DNA from: Azotosporobacter soli | Lineage (GTDB): Bacteria; Bacillota; Negativicutes; SG130 | Assembly (NCBI RefSeq): GCF_030542965.1 | Contig: NZ_JAUAOA010000009.1 | Coordinates: 39,686 to 103,685 of the forward strand | DNA: 64,000 bases | Direction: 5' to 3' | Part shown: positions 1 to 8,236 of the stretch, piece after piece | Numbering within the stretch: the first letter of the stretch is position 1 | Layout of the letters: each line of letters begins with the position of its first letter | Translations under genes and position numbers: made by a program | Notes under the pieces: model-generated | The model's database searches: none | What the model saw: only the letters and a program-made list of their open reading frames with translations | What the model was told of the DNA's origin: nothing

Positions 1-422
1 TGGACCGTGCACCCCGATACTTTCGCTCCATAATCAATGGCTTGAGCCTGCGCATGCAATCCAGGAAAAGCCGGCAAAAGAGCCGGATGGATATTCAAGA
101 TTCTGCTTCTGAATCCACTAATAAAATGCGAGCTTAAAATGCGCATAAAACCGGCCAATACAACCAAAGAGGCCTCGTGCTGCAGTAAGCACTGCGCCAA
201 AGCATCCTCAAACGCATCTCGCCCTTTATATTCACTGCGTGCAATGCAAACAGCAGGTATTCCAGCCGCACGAGCTTTTTCCAGCGCAGGCGCCTTCGGA
301 TTATCACTGATGACGACCGCAAGCTTCGCATTTAATGTCCCGGCATTAATTGCCGCCATGATAGACTGCAAATTGCTGCCGCGGCCGGAAACCAAAATTC
401 CGAGGCGAGCGTTATTCGACAC
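1..422 (-). CDS. purN: Phosphoribosylglycinamide formyltransferase, 3' end cut by window edge
   Basis: This enzyme transfers a formyl group from 10-formyl-tetrahydrofolate to GAR in de novo purine synthesis. About 140 residues are readable in the minus frame overlapping purM. They include the N-terminal phosphate loop (GRGSNLQ) and the folate/catalytic segment [14 protein letters not shown], which carries the conserved Asn and His. The chosen start is a GTG at 422 inside the purM tail, giving an 11-base overlap and a purine-rich AAGGGTGG just upstream. Another in-frame GTG at 434 is possible. The reading frame is open to base 1, so the C-terminus lies outside the window. It is the last visible gene of the purE-C-F-M-N run. 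Confidence 0.93.
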   Translation of the reverse strand, partial: MSNNARLGILVSGRGSNLQSIMAAINAGTLNAKLAVVISDNPKAPALEKARAAGIPAVCIARSEYKGRDAFEDALAQCLLQHEASLVVLAGFMRILSSHFISGFRSRILNIHPALLPAFPGLHAQAQAIDYGAKVSGCTV

Positions 423-1461
423 CGAATTCGCCACCCTTCAAGCAAACCGCTCCACTGTCCGTCACCCGACCGATAAGATAGCATTCCTCGTCTTGCGCCG
501 CAAGTGCGGCTTTGATGCGCTGCGCCTCATCCGCTTTAGCAACCAGCATCATACCGATCCCCATATTGAAAGTCCGGTACATTTCATCCCAGGCAATATT
601 ACCCCACTCTTGCAAAAGATCGAATATCGGCTGACGCGGCCACGTCGTGATATCAACTTCGACGCCGCAGCCTTCCGGAAGAACACGCGGGATATTGTCG
701 TAAAAACCGCCGCCGGTAACATGAACCATGCCCTTAATTTCAAACGCTTCGATAAGCGGCAAGCAAATTTTAGGATATAAGCGAGTCGGAGTCAAAAGTT
801 CCTCACCCAGCGTTTTTCCCAGCTTAGGTACGACCTCATCCATTCCGATATGTTTATGCTCGAAACAAACCTTGCGCACCAACGAATAGCCGTTAGAATG
901 CAAGCCGCTCGAAGGCAGGCCAAGAAGCACATCGCCAGGACAAATGGCAGCGCCGGTAATCAAGCGCTCCCGTTCGACAATACCAACAGCAAAACCGCCA
1001 ATATCATATTCTCCTTTTTTGTAAAAACCGGCCATTTCAGCCGTCTCACCGCCAATCAGTGCACAGCCCGATTCTTTACAGGCCGCTGCGATTCCGCCGA
1101 CAATATCCGCAACCTGTTCCGGCTGCAGTTTGCCAACCGCAAGATAGTCAAGAAAGAATAAAGGTTCCGCACCTTGAACCAGAATATCATTGACGCACAT
1201 CGCCACCGCATCCTGACCGATTGTATCGTGGCGCTTTGCCATAAACGCAATGCACAATTTCGTTCCTACGCCATCAGTACCGGAAACCAGTACCGGCTGG
1301 CGATATTTAGCCCAGTCAAGCGCAAACAGTCCTCCAAATCCGCCAAGATCGCCTAACACTTCTTTACGATATGTGGATTTTACATGTTTTTTTATCATTT
1401 CAACCGAGCGATTCCCCGCATCGATATCCACGCCTGCATCGCGATAGGTTAATGACGTCAT
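412..1461 (-). CDS. purM: Phosphoribosylformylglycinamidine cyclo-ligase (AIR synthetase)
   Basis: It makes 5-aminoimidazole ribotide from FGAM using ATP. The 349 residues match the usual length. Family motifs are visible: DGVGTKL near residue 60, [13 protein letters not shown] in the centre and the glycine-rich [13 protein letters not shown] segment of the AIRS C-terminal domain. The ATG follows GGAGGATAATC. It starts 2 bases after the purF stop and overlaps purN, which indicates tight translational coupling in the purine operon. Confidence 0.97.
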   Translation of the reverse strand: MTSLTYRDAGVDIDAGNRSVEMIKKHVKSTYRKEVLGDLGGFGGLFALDWAKYRQPVLVSGTDGVGTKLCIAFMAKRHDTIGQDAVAMCVNDILVQGAEPLFFLDYLAVGKLQPEQVADIVGGIAAACKESGCALIGGETAEMAGFYKKGEYDIGGFAVGIVERERLITGAAICPGDVLLGLPSSGLHSNGYSLVRKVCFEHKHIGMDEVVPKLGKTLGEELLTPTRLYPKICLPLIEAFEIKGMVHVTGGGFYDNIPRVLPEGCGVEVDITTWPRQPIFDLLQEWGNIAWDEMYRTFNMGIGMMLVAKADEAQRIKAALAAQDEECYLIGRVTDSGAVCLKGGEFGVE

Positions 1462-1463
1462 GA

Positions 1464-2897
1464 TTATCCTCCGTTACTATCTTTTCGTTCAAAGATAAAT
1501 TTGTTACTGGCACAAGTTTCATTTTCGCACGGCGTACTCGCCGGATAATCGCCGTTAAAGCACGCATAACACATATCATTGTATTTCACATTTTTAACCG
1601 CTTGATACAAACCGTCCAGCGACAAATAATGCAGGGAATCGGCGCCAATCATTTGCCGAATCTCTTCCACCGATTTTGTCGCCGCAATCAGATCGCGACG
1701 CACCGAAGTATCGATGCCGTAATAACAAGGATGCGCAATCGGCGGCGAACTCACGCACATATGTACTGCTTTCGCGCCGGCCTCTTTAAGCATGCGTACG
1801 ATTTTTCCGCTTGTCGTACCGCGCACAATTGAATCGTCAACCATGATTACATTCTTGCCCTCAACGACAGCTTTCACGGCATTCAGCTTGATTTTGACGC
1901 TAAGATCACGCTTCTTCTGCTCCGGTTGAATAAATGTTCGACCGATATAACGATTTTTCATCAAGCCTTCGCCAAACGGAATTTTCGATTCACGGCTAAA
2001 ACCAAGTGCTGCGGTCGTGCCCGAATCCGGCACGGAAATCACAATATCTGCTTCATATTTGCTCTCACGTGCCAATTGGCGTCCCATTTCAAACCGTGCT
2101 TGCTGAACGCTTTGCCCGTCGATCACGCTATCCGGTCGGGCAAAATAAATGTATTCGAATACACACAGCGCACGCCGCTTCGCTTCAGCAAAACGATGTG
2201 AACTCAGTCCGTTTTCATCGATGACTACCATTTCTCCCGGCTCAACATCGCGGACAAATTCAGCACCTACCGTATCGAGCGCGCATGACTCCGATGCGAT
2301 AACCCAGCCTGCATTGAGTTTGCCGATGCATAACGGACGAAATCCATGCGGGTCGCGAACGCCAATCAGTTTCGTTTCTGTCATAACAACGAGGCAGTAC
2401 GCCCCTTCAACTTCGCGCAAACTATCGACGACTTTTTCTTCTAATGACGCTTTGCGCGAACGTGCAATTAAATTAACGATAACTTCACTGTCAATCGAGG
2501 TCTGGAATACGCTTCCCTCCTCCTCCATCCGGCGACGAAGTTCCTTGGCATTGGTCAGGTTGCCGTTGTGCGCCAAACTGATGTGTCCGCCCGAATAGCG
2601 TACCATCAGCGGTTGCGTGTTCATCAGCAAGCTCGAACCGGTCGTCGAATAACGAACATGGCCAATCGAAATATACTGTCCGTCCATATGCGGCAATTGG
2701 TGGCGAAATACTTCGCCAACCAAGCCCATGCCCCGGTAAACATCCATCCATGCGCCGTCCGATATGGCAATTCCAGCACTTTCCTGTCCCCGGTGCTGCA
2801 GCGCATATAAACCCCAATAGCTATTTAGTGCGACATCATCTTCATGCGAATAGATGCCAAACACGCCACATTCTTCGCGGAACTTATCCGTTTCCAT
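1464..2897 (-). CDS. purF: Amidophosphoribosyltransferase
   Basis: It catalyses the committed step of purine synthesis, PRPP plus glutamine to phosphoribosylamine. The 477-residue protein has an N-terminal class II glutamine amidotransferase domain and a C-terminal phosphoribosyltransferase domain with the PRPP loop [14 protein letters not shown]. Cys10 in EECGVFGI would be the nucleophile exposed after removal of a 9-residue propeptide. Several cysteines ([18 protein letters not shown] and the C-terminal CENETC) fit the iron-sulfur-containing Bacillus-type enzyme, which is oxygen labile. The start codon overlaps the purC stop as TAATG. Because PRPP is its substrate, the ykkC-type aptamer upstream of the locus is relevant to it. 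Confidence 0.97.
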   Translation of the reverse strand: METDKFREECGVFGIYSHEDDVALNSYWGLYALQHRGQESAGIAISDGAWMDVYRGMGLVGEVFRHQLPHMDGQYISIGHVRYSTTGSSLLMNTQPLMVRYSGGHISLAHNGNLTNAKELRRRMEEEGSVFQTSIDSEVIVNLIARSRKASLEEKVVDSLREVEGAYCLVVMTETKLIGVRDPHGFRPLCIGKLNAGWVIASESCALDTVGAEFVRDVEPGEMVVIDENGLSSHRFAEAKRRALCVFEYIYFARPDSVIDGQSVQQARFEMGRQLARESKYEADIVISVPDSGTTAALGFSRESKIPFGEGLMKNRYIGRTFIQPEQKKRDLSVKIKLNAVKAVVEGKNVIMVDDSIVRGTTSGKIVRMLKEAGAKAVHMCVSSPPIAHPCYYGIDTSVRRDLIAATKSVEEIRQMIGADSLHYLSLDGLYQAVKNVKYNDMCYACFNGDYPASTPCENETCASNKFIFERKDSNGG

Positions 2898-3607
2898 TAT
2901 GCACGCTCTCCCGTCAAGCGATAAAGCACTTCCTTGTATGCGTCCTCCACCTTTCCGAGGTCGCGGCGAAAGCGATCTTTATCCATTTTTTCTTTCGTAA
3001 CACTATCCCAGAAGCGACAGGTATCCGGGGATATTTCGTCTCCCAGGATTACCTTTCCTTCATACACGCCAAATTCAAGTTTGAAATCAATCAGTTCCAG
3101 ATTTTTCCCCTTTAGATACTCCGACAAAATCGCATTGATTGCCAGCGCATAGTCTTCCATCGTCTTAACTTGTTCTTCTGTCGCCAATTTCATTGCCTTG
3201 ATATGATATTGATTGATCAGCGGATCACCCAATTCATCATTCTTATAGTACATTTCAACGATTGTTTCTGCCATCTTGGTTCCCTCTGCCAAGCCCAGAC
3301 GTTTCGCCAGACTGCCTGCAGCAATATTTCTCACGACAACTTCAACCGGCAGAATCGTCAAAGCTTTAACGAGCATTTCACGGTCACTGACGCGACGGAT
3401 GAAATGATGCGGAATGCCTTTTTCGCCAAGCAGTTCAAAAAAGAAGCTGGCAATTTTATTGTTAAGCACGCCCTTACTGGCAATGGTTCCTTTCTTCTCA
3501 CCATTGAATGCGGTCGCGTCATCCTTGAAATACACCATGACCTCATTCGCTTTTTCCGTAGTAAAAATCTTCTTTGCTTTTCCCTCATATAACATTTTGC
3601 TTTCCAT
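2897..3607 (-). CDS. purC: Phosphoribosylaminoimidazole-succinocarboxamide synthase
   Basis: It ligates aspartate to CAIR using ATP to give SAICAR. The 236 residues are the usual length for the bacterial enzyme. The N-terminal [11 protein letters not shown] segment, the central [17 protein letters not shown] stretch and the signature [14 protein letters not shown] are all present. The start at 3607 follows GAGGAGG with 9-base spacing; a second ATG four codons later is less well placed. It lies between purE (18-base gap) and purF (1-base overlap). Confidence 0.97.
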   Translation of the reverse strand: MESKMLYEGKAKKIFTTEKANEVMVYFKDDATAFNGEKKGTIASKGVLNNKIASFFFELLGEKGIPHHFIRRVSDREMLVKALTILPVEVVVRNIAAGSLAKRLGLAEGTKMAETIVEMYYKNDELGDPLINQYHIKAMKLATEEQVKTMEDYALAINAILSEYLKGKNLELIDFKLEFGVYEGKVILGDEISPDTCRFWDSVTKEKMDKDRFRRDLGKVEDAYKEVLYRLTGERA

Positions 3608-3624
3608 TTTTCTTTTCCTCCTCG

Positions 3625-4110
3625 TTATAATTTAGCGGCTAAGCGCTGTTCTTTTTCTTCTACTTCTTTGGCCATTGCTGTTCTCATATCCGCCAAGGCT
3701 TTTACCAACTGTGGGTGAGCAGTCGCAAGAATTTGCAACGCAAAAATCGCTGCATTCTTCGCGCCATTGATCGCCATCGTCGCAACCGGAATGCCTGACG
3801 GCATTTGCACGATGCTCAAGAGTGCGTCCATGCCCTGCAATGCCGTTGCATTGACCGGAACTCCAATAACCGGCAATGTCGTATACGCTGCAATCACGCC
3901 CGGCAGATGCGCAGCCGCACCAGCGGCCGCAATAATGACCTCGACACCACGTTCACGCGCACCTGCTGCAAACGCATGCGCCTTGTCCGGAGTTCGATGG
4001 GCTGACGCTACGACAACTTCACATTCCACTTCATAGCGCTTCAGAAGTTGCACTGCGCTTTCTAGAATCGGCCAATCAGAGTCACTTCCCATGATTATCG
4101 CCACTTTCAT
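3625..4110 (-). CDS. purE: N5-carboxyaminoimidazole ribonucleotide mutase
   Basis: It interconverts N5-CAIR and CAIR in purine synthesis. The product is 161 residues with the class I PurE motifs MGSDSDW near the N-terminus, the catalytic SAHRTPD segment and the glycine/alanine-rich [11 protein letters not shown] loop. The ATG at 4110 is preferred because AGGTGG lies 5 bases upstream; a GTG at 4119 is in frame but crowds that site. No purK partner is visible in the window. purE is the first pur gene after the permease, separated by an imperfectly terminating hairpin. Confidence 0.95.
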   Translation of the reverse strand: MKVAIIMGSDSDWPILESAVQLLKRYEVECEVVVASAHRTPDKAHAFAAGARERGVEVIIAAAGAAAHLPGVIAAYTTLPVIGVPVNATALQGMDALLSIVQMPSGIPVATMAINGAKNAAIFALQILATAHPQLVKALADMRTAMAKEVEEKEQRLAAKL

Positions 4111-4136
4111 CTGTTCCACCTGCCTTTGTTAGTGTT

Positions 4137-4170
4137 AAACCCAGACATCTTTTTTATGATGTCTGGGTTT
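4137..4170 (-). terminator. Intercistronic hairpin between permease and purE
   Basis: A perfect 13-bp stem (4137-4149 with 4158-4170) has an A/T loop. Read on the minus strand, only TTTAAC follows the stem, so it is a weak terminator that probably allows partial read-through into purE. No convincing promoter is seen between the permease and purE. Confidence 0.6.
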
Positions 4171-4188
4171 TATTTGCACTTTGTCCGG

Positions 4189-5559
4189 TTATTCGGCCAA
4201 GAAAACCAACCGTACAATGACCAATGCCGCCAGGATATATACGACCCAATGCACTTCTTTTGATCGTCCGGTGAGGACTTTAAGCAGCGGGTACAAGACA
4301 AGACCAAACGAGATACCATTTGCAATGCTGTACGTGAACGGCATCATGACGATTGTTAAAAAGGCCGGCAGCGCTTCGGTGAAATCGCTGAAATCAATAT
4401 TGCGCACGCCTTCCATCATCAAAGCACCGACAATGATCAGCGCTGGCGCAGTTGCCGCATCCGGAATCAGACCAACAAGCGGCGTAAAGAACAGAGCCAC
4501 CAAAAACAGCAGGCCGCAGACAACGGCCGTAAGTCCGGTACGTCCGCCAGCCCCGACGCCAGCCGCACTTTCAACAAAAGCCGTAATCGTACTGGTTCCA
4601 AGGATTGCGCCCAAGCTCACGCCAGTGGCATCAACCGTCATCGCCTTACCAAGATTAGGAATGTTGCCGTCTTTATCCATCAAGCCAGCGCGACTAGTCG
4701 TACCGACTAAGGTTCCCATCGTGTCAAACAATTCAACAAAGGTAAAGGTGAAGATAATAGTCATCAAACCCATGTTAATTGCACCCATGATATCAAGTGC
4801 AAAGAACGCGTTACGGCTGAAGTCAGGTATTGCCACCGGAGTAAAACCAGCCGGAACATTGACAACGCCCATTGCAATACCGACTAACGTCGTCGTCAAA
4901 ATTCCAATCAGCATCGAACCACGCACATTGCGAACCATTAAAACAGCCATAAGCAATAAACCAAATACTGCCAGTAAAACACCTTTGTCTACAAATTTTC
5001 CCATTTCAATAATCGTTTCAAAATACAGCGGCGTGCCATTACCATGGCCGGCCACGATTTTTTCCAGTGTCGGCGGAATCAACGACAATCGGATGCTCAT
5101 CAGTCCGGATAGTTTGAGACCGATGATCGTAATGAACAGGCCAATCCCCACCGTAATCGCATGCTTCAACGAATGCGGCATACCTTCAACCAGCAACTGC
5201 CGTATCTTGGTTACCGTTAAAAGAATAAAAATAATGCCGGAAATAAAAACTGCCCCTAAGGCAACTTGCCAGGAAACACCCATGCCAATAACTACGGTAA
5301 ATGCATAAAACGCATTCAACCCCATCCCGGGCGCCAAAGCAATCGGATAGTTTACAAACAATCCCATCGCCATCGTTACCAGCGCAGAACCAAGCGCGGT
5401 CGCCAACAGCACTGCATTCTTATCCATGCCTGCCGCACCAAGAATACTCGGATTTACGAACAGGATATACGCCATCGTCATAAATGTTGTAATGCCAGCC
5501 ATAACTTCTGTTTGCACATCTGTTTTTCGAACACTGAGTTGAAATAATTTTTCTAGCAT
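4189..5559 (-). CDS. NCS2/AzgA-type purine permease (guanine/hypoxanthine uptake)
   Basis: This is a multi-pass inner-membrane protein of 456 residues from the AzgA/PbuG branch of nucleobase permeases. The N-terminal motif GITTFMTMAYILFVNP and the central FVELFDTMGTLVG and SAAGVGAGGRTGLTAV segments are characteristic. About 12 to 14 hydrophobic segments can be traced. The ATG follows AAGGAGTGGCTTT. It is the first gene behind the tandem aptamer leader and precedes purE, so uptake and de novo synthesis appear to share one control region. The guanine-type aptamer supports guanine or hypoxanthine as substrate, but the exact base cannot be read from sequence. Confidence 0.9.
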   Translation of the reverse strand: MLEKLFQLSVRKTDVQTEVMAGITTFMTMAYILFVNPSILGAAGMDKNAVLLATALGSALVTMAMGLFVNYPIALAPGMGLNAFYAFTVVIGMGVSWQVALGAVFISGIIFILLTVTKIRQLLVEGMPHSLKHAITVGIGLFITIIGLKLSGLMSIRLSLIPPTLEKIVAGHGNGTPLYFETIIEMGKFVDKGVLLAVFGLLLMAVLMVRNVRGSMLIGILTTTLVGIAMGVVNVPAGFTPVAIPDFSRNAFFALDIMGAINMGLMTIIFTFTFVELFDTMGTLVGTTSRAGLMDKDGNIPNLGKAMTVDATGVSLGAILGTSTITAFVESAAGVGAGGRTGLTAVVCGLLFLVALFFTPLVGLIPDAATAPALIIVGALMMEGVRNIDFSDFTEALPAFLTIVMMPFTYSIANGISFGLVLYPLLKVLTGRSKEVHWVVYILAALVIVRLVFLAE

Positions 5560-5648
5560 AAAGCCACTCCTTCGGTTTTCCTATATTTAAACTTTTATTG
5601 CTCTATTCATCCTCATCTATTTTTACTGCTACCACTCACCTCCAAAAT

Positions 5649-5708
5649 AAAAAAATCCGAACGGAAAGGTTTGCTGCAACATAAATTGAGCGAAACCTCC
5701 CCGTCCGG
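5649..5708 (-). terminator. Riboswitch-controlled intrinsic terminator
   Basis: A 16-bp stem with G-U wobbles (5693-5708 pairing with 5657-5672) is followed on the minus strand by seven T residues. Its 5' arm overlaps both the 3' arm of P1 and part of P3 of the preceding ykkC-type aptamer. Ligand binding to that aptamer should therefore prevent terminator formation. Confidence 0.88.
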
Positions 5709-5799
5709 GTTTTTATCCCATCGGTGTAGCATCAACAGACGCCTGCGCCACTCGGTCTCAGCCAGCACATCGCCGCGGAACCCTAGGCACACTTTCACC
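5689..5799 (-). promoter_or_regulatory. ykkC-class riboswitch aptamer, probably PRPP (subtype 2b)
   Basis: Conserved ykkC-class core elements are present: CTAGGGTTCCG near 5777-5787 and ACCGATGGGATAAAAACCCGG at the 3' side (P3 at 5707-5719). A 7-bp P1 forms between GGTGAAA (5793-5799) and TTTCGCT (5689-5695). The ykkC fold is shared by guanidine, ppGpp and PRPP receptors. Placement directly after a guanine aptamer and before purine genes matches the published tandem guanine-PRPP arrangement, so PRPP is the favoured ligand. Assignment to subtype 2b is made by context, not by checking every specificity nucleotide. Confidence 0.82.
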
Positions 5800-5865
5800 C
5801 GTAGTCAGACAATTTACGGTTGTCCGGTAGAAACGCTTGAGCCATATCCTCAAAATTATACGAGC
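5798..5865 (-). promoter_or_regulatory. Purine riboswitch aptamer, guanine type
   Basis: The three-way-junction consensus is intact: TATAAT-like J1, GGATATGGCTC, GTTTCTACCGG, ACCGTAAAT and CCGACTACGGG. P1 pairs CTCGTA with TACGGG (5798-5803). The specificity base in GACTA is C, which in characterised members selects guanine or hypoxanthine over adenine. The last two bases of its P1 are also the first two bases of P1 of the next aptamer. Confidence 0.93.
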
Positions 5866-5891
5866 ATATTCAGTTGTCTTGGCACGTATTT

Positions 5892-5920
5892 ATTTTATCA
5901 GCCAAGTAAACAACTGTCAA
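5892..5920 (-). promoter_or_regulatory. SigmaA promoter of the permease-pur operon
   Basis: A consensus -35 TTGACA (5915-5920) and a -10 TAAAAT (5892-5897) are separated by 17 bases. Transcription would start near 5885, leaving a leader of about 325 nucleotides that contains both aptamers and the terminator. Nothing else is recognised between 5921 and 5983. Confidence 0.85.
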
Positions 5921-5983
5921 TTGCGAACTGAACTTTATTTCTTTTTTTTCTTTCATCGTTCGGCTTTTTGGCGGTTTTTCTTG

Positions 5984-7018
5984 TTACAATGCTAAAATTT
6001 CCAAGCCATACGTTATTTTATCTTTTTCTTTTGACGAAACCTTGAAATGAGAGGCACCAAACAAGTCGGATAAAATATTAATCATGACAATCAAGCCGCC
6101 AAAGCGTGCATTGGAAAGCAAATAATTCTGCACTGTGCCGCCTTGAATACGAATCTCACACTCCACCTTGAGCATTTGTGTCATTTGGTATTCAAAACGC
6201 GACAAACGGCAGTCAAGCTGATGCTGATTTCCAAGCAAAAGCATCTGTTGTAATAATAACTGTACAGCAAAGACAGCACGCTGAGACAAATTCATTATAC
6301 TAATTTCCGGCGTCTGACAACTCACACTCAAATTCGGATATTGGGGCAAAAACCGTTCTCCCAGTTCCTGCTCTAAGAGCTTTAGCGTTATATCATTGCT
6401 GCTTGTCGGTACGATATCCAAATACCCCATCATGCATTTTTGCAGCGCAAGCAGACGTTCTCTTTCAATTGCCGGATTTCCTCCTTCCAGCACCTGTGCA
6501 AATACCATTTTGTCGAGACGGCGAATCACATCGACGTCCTGCCTGAAAGCAGTCATCTTCTCTTCCATCGATTTCAACACTTTTTGATACGCTTGGTTCC
6601 GTTGCTCTAATGCTAATTCCAGAGCAACTCTCTCTTTTTTCAAATTATAGTATTCCAGCGATTTCCGTACCGCCATCAGCAAGTCCTCATCCATTTTCCA
6701 CGGTTTGGTAATGAATTTATGGATATCCCCTTCATTTACCGTAGCCAGTACCTGTGTAATCTGCGTATAACCCGACAAGACTAATTTGATGATATCCGGA
6801 TAGTTTTCTTTCACTTTTTTCAACAAGGTTAGTCCATCCATGCCTGGCATCCGCATATCGGTGACCATAACGCTCACTTCATGTTTGGCCAGTTGTTCTA
6901 ACGCCTCTTGGCCGCTGCAAGCAAAGAGCGCGTCATAATCCTCATCAATGACAGCCCGGCGGATCGAGCTTAATATATTCACCTCATCATCAACGAACAA
7001 TACGATATTCTTTGCCAT
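5984..7018 (-). CDS. Response regulator: REC, coiled coil, unknown C-terminal domain
   Basis: The 344-residue cytoplasmic protein begins with a receiver domain (about residues 3-120) holding the acidic pair DDE, the phosphoacceptor Asp in VTDMRMPGMDG and the Lys in KFITKPW. A charged helical linker (about 125-165) follows, then a C-terminal region of about 170 residues that I do not recognise. The IVMINILSDLFG segment and the helical layout loosely recall a degenerate GHKL ATPase fold; this is only an impression. The ATG at 7018 is chosen because GGAGGGG lies 7 bases upstream. The gene follows REC-HDOD by 11 bases, so it is the third regulator of one operon. Confidence 0.85.
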   Translation of the reverse strand: MAKNIVLFVDDEVNILSSIRRAVIDEDYDALFACSGQEALEQLAKHEVSVMVTDMRMPGMDGLTLLKKVKENYPDIIKLVLSGYTQITQVLATVNEGDIHKFITKPWKMDEDLLMAVRKSLEYYNLKKERVALELALEQRNQAYQKVLKSMEEKMTAFRQDVDVIRRLDKMVFAQVLEGGNPAIERERLLALQKCMMGYLDIVPTSSNDITLKLLEQELGERFLPQYPNLSVSCQTPEISIMNLSQRAVFAVQLLLQQMLLLGNQHQLDCRLSRFEYQMTQMLKVECEIRIQGGTVQNYLLSNARFGGLIVMINILSDLFGASHFKVSSKEKDKITYGLEILAL

Positions 7019-7029
7019 CTCCACCCCTC

Positions 7030-8208
7030 CTATCCGTCTTTTAACTGTTTCGCCAAAATTTCGCAGTCTTCCTTGGCAATACCAAGCGCCGCAAAAACCC
7101 CTTCCTCCAATTTAGCCTTCGAAGATGGCCGCACTTTTTTCCAGGAATAATAATTCGCCAGATGCGTCAAACATACCAATTCTCGATGAACGACCGGCGC
7201 GTTCAGAGGGTCATGCGAAAACAACGCCGCTTCGACAATCGGATACGGCAATTGCCACCAATTCAATAAATATGCGCCCAGTTCTTGATGCGACACGCCG
7301 AACGCTTCGCGCTCCAACGCTTCCAGACTCGGCATGCCTAGTTGCTCCGACTGCAGCATCACTTCGGCAAAACGCGCACCGAACTGTTTTGCAAGCAGTA
7401 CCTTCCCAATATCATGCAACAATCCCGCGCTTGCGCGATCATCAGGCATCTTCTTATGCAGTAATTCCTCGGACATCGTGAGCAACAGCCTATTTGCCAT
7501 ACTGGAATGACGCCACAGAATCTCCCTGATCGAAGCCTGCACTTTGCCGCCATTTTTTTCATCAAAGATGCTGCTTGCCATCACAATGTTTTTTACGATG
7601 GAAAGTCCGAGAAAAGAAACCGCCTGTTGCGCCGAACCTGTTTTTACGCTGCAAAACGCCGAATTTGCCAACTGCAGCACTTTCGCCGCAATCGCCTGAT
7701 CTCGATTAATTAGTCCGGCAATTTGTTTAATGTCGGCTTCTTCTTCAAGCATCGTGCACAATTGACGATAAATCCCCGGCAGGGTAGGAAGGTTGTCCAT
7801 GCTCTCAATCCGGTCCAACAAACGGCGCTCACGCAATAGGTCTTGCAACTTAAAAATATGATCGACAATTTGCAGCAACATCTCATTGTCCCATGGTTTC
7901 AGCAAATACATTTTCGAAGATCCGTCCAACAGCGAACGGAATAGTTCCTGCTCTTGCGCATAACCACTTAGGATCAGACGCATCGTGTCCGGGTACTTTT
8001 CCTTTACTTTTAGCAAGAGTTGGTGTCCGCTCATGCTCGGCATCCGCATATCGCTCACCACGAGATCAACCTCATGCTGTTCAAGAAATTCCAATGCTTC
8101 CTTGCCGCTTTCCGCCAAATTAATTTCATAATCGCGTTCACGAAAAAGCCGGTATAACGAACGCAATATCGCCTGCTCATCATCGACAAACAATATTCGT
8201 CGCTTCAT
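7030..8208 (-). CDS. REC-HDOD response regulator
   Basis: The N-terminal receiver (about 1-120) has FVDDE, the phosphoacceptor segment VVSDMRMPSMSG and LLKPW. It is followed by an HDOD domain (about 145-340) with DNLPTLPGIYRQL and ASAGLLHDIGK. HDOD domains are HD-like output modules usually associated with signalling and often not proven catalytic. The ATG at 8208 is preceded by GGGGGTGAGG; a longer reading from 8274 has no ribosome site and would overlap the upstream gene. It is 28 bases downstream of the HD-GYP regulator. No histidine kinase is adjacent. Confidence 0.9.
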   Translation of the reverse strand: MKRRILFVDDEQAILRSLYRLFRERDYEINLAESGKEALEFLEQHEVDLVVSDMRMPSMSGHQLLLKVKEKYPDTMRLILSGYAQEQELFRSLLDGSSKMYLLKPWDNEMLLQIVDHIFKLQDLLRERRLLDRIESMDNLPTLPGIYRQLCTMLEEEADIKQIAGLINRDQAIAAKVLQLANSAFCSVKTGSAQQAVSFLGLSIVKNIVMASSIFDEKNGGKVQASIREILWRHSSMANRLLLTMSEELLHKKMPDDRASAGLLHDIGKVLLAKQFGARFAEVMLQSEQLGMPSLEALEREAFGVSHQELGAYLLNWWQLPYPIVEAALFSHDPLNAPVVHRELVCLTHLANYYSWKKVRPSSKAKLEEGVFAALGIAKEDCEILAKQLKDG

Positions 8209-8236
8209 GCACCTCACCCCCTCAGGCAACTTTGCA

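Noticed and set aside
139..780. Plus-strand open frame of 213 codons over purN and purM
   Set aside because: It lies wholly opposite two clear purine genes and has no protein-like features.
4181..5308. Long open frame of 375 codons on the plus strand opposite the permease
   Set aside because: It is a Thr/Ser/Pro/Ile-rich antisense shadow of the NCS2 permease, with no ribosome site or recognisable domain.
5613..5798. Small minus-strand open frame of 61 codons in the purine leader
   Set aside because: It runs through the aptamer and terminator, whose RNA structure explains the conservation.
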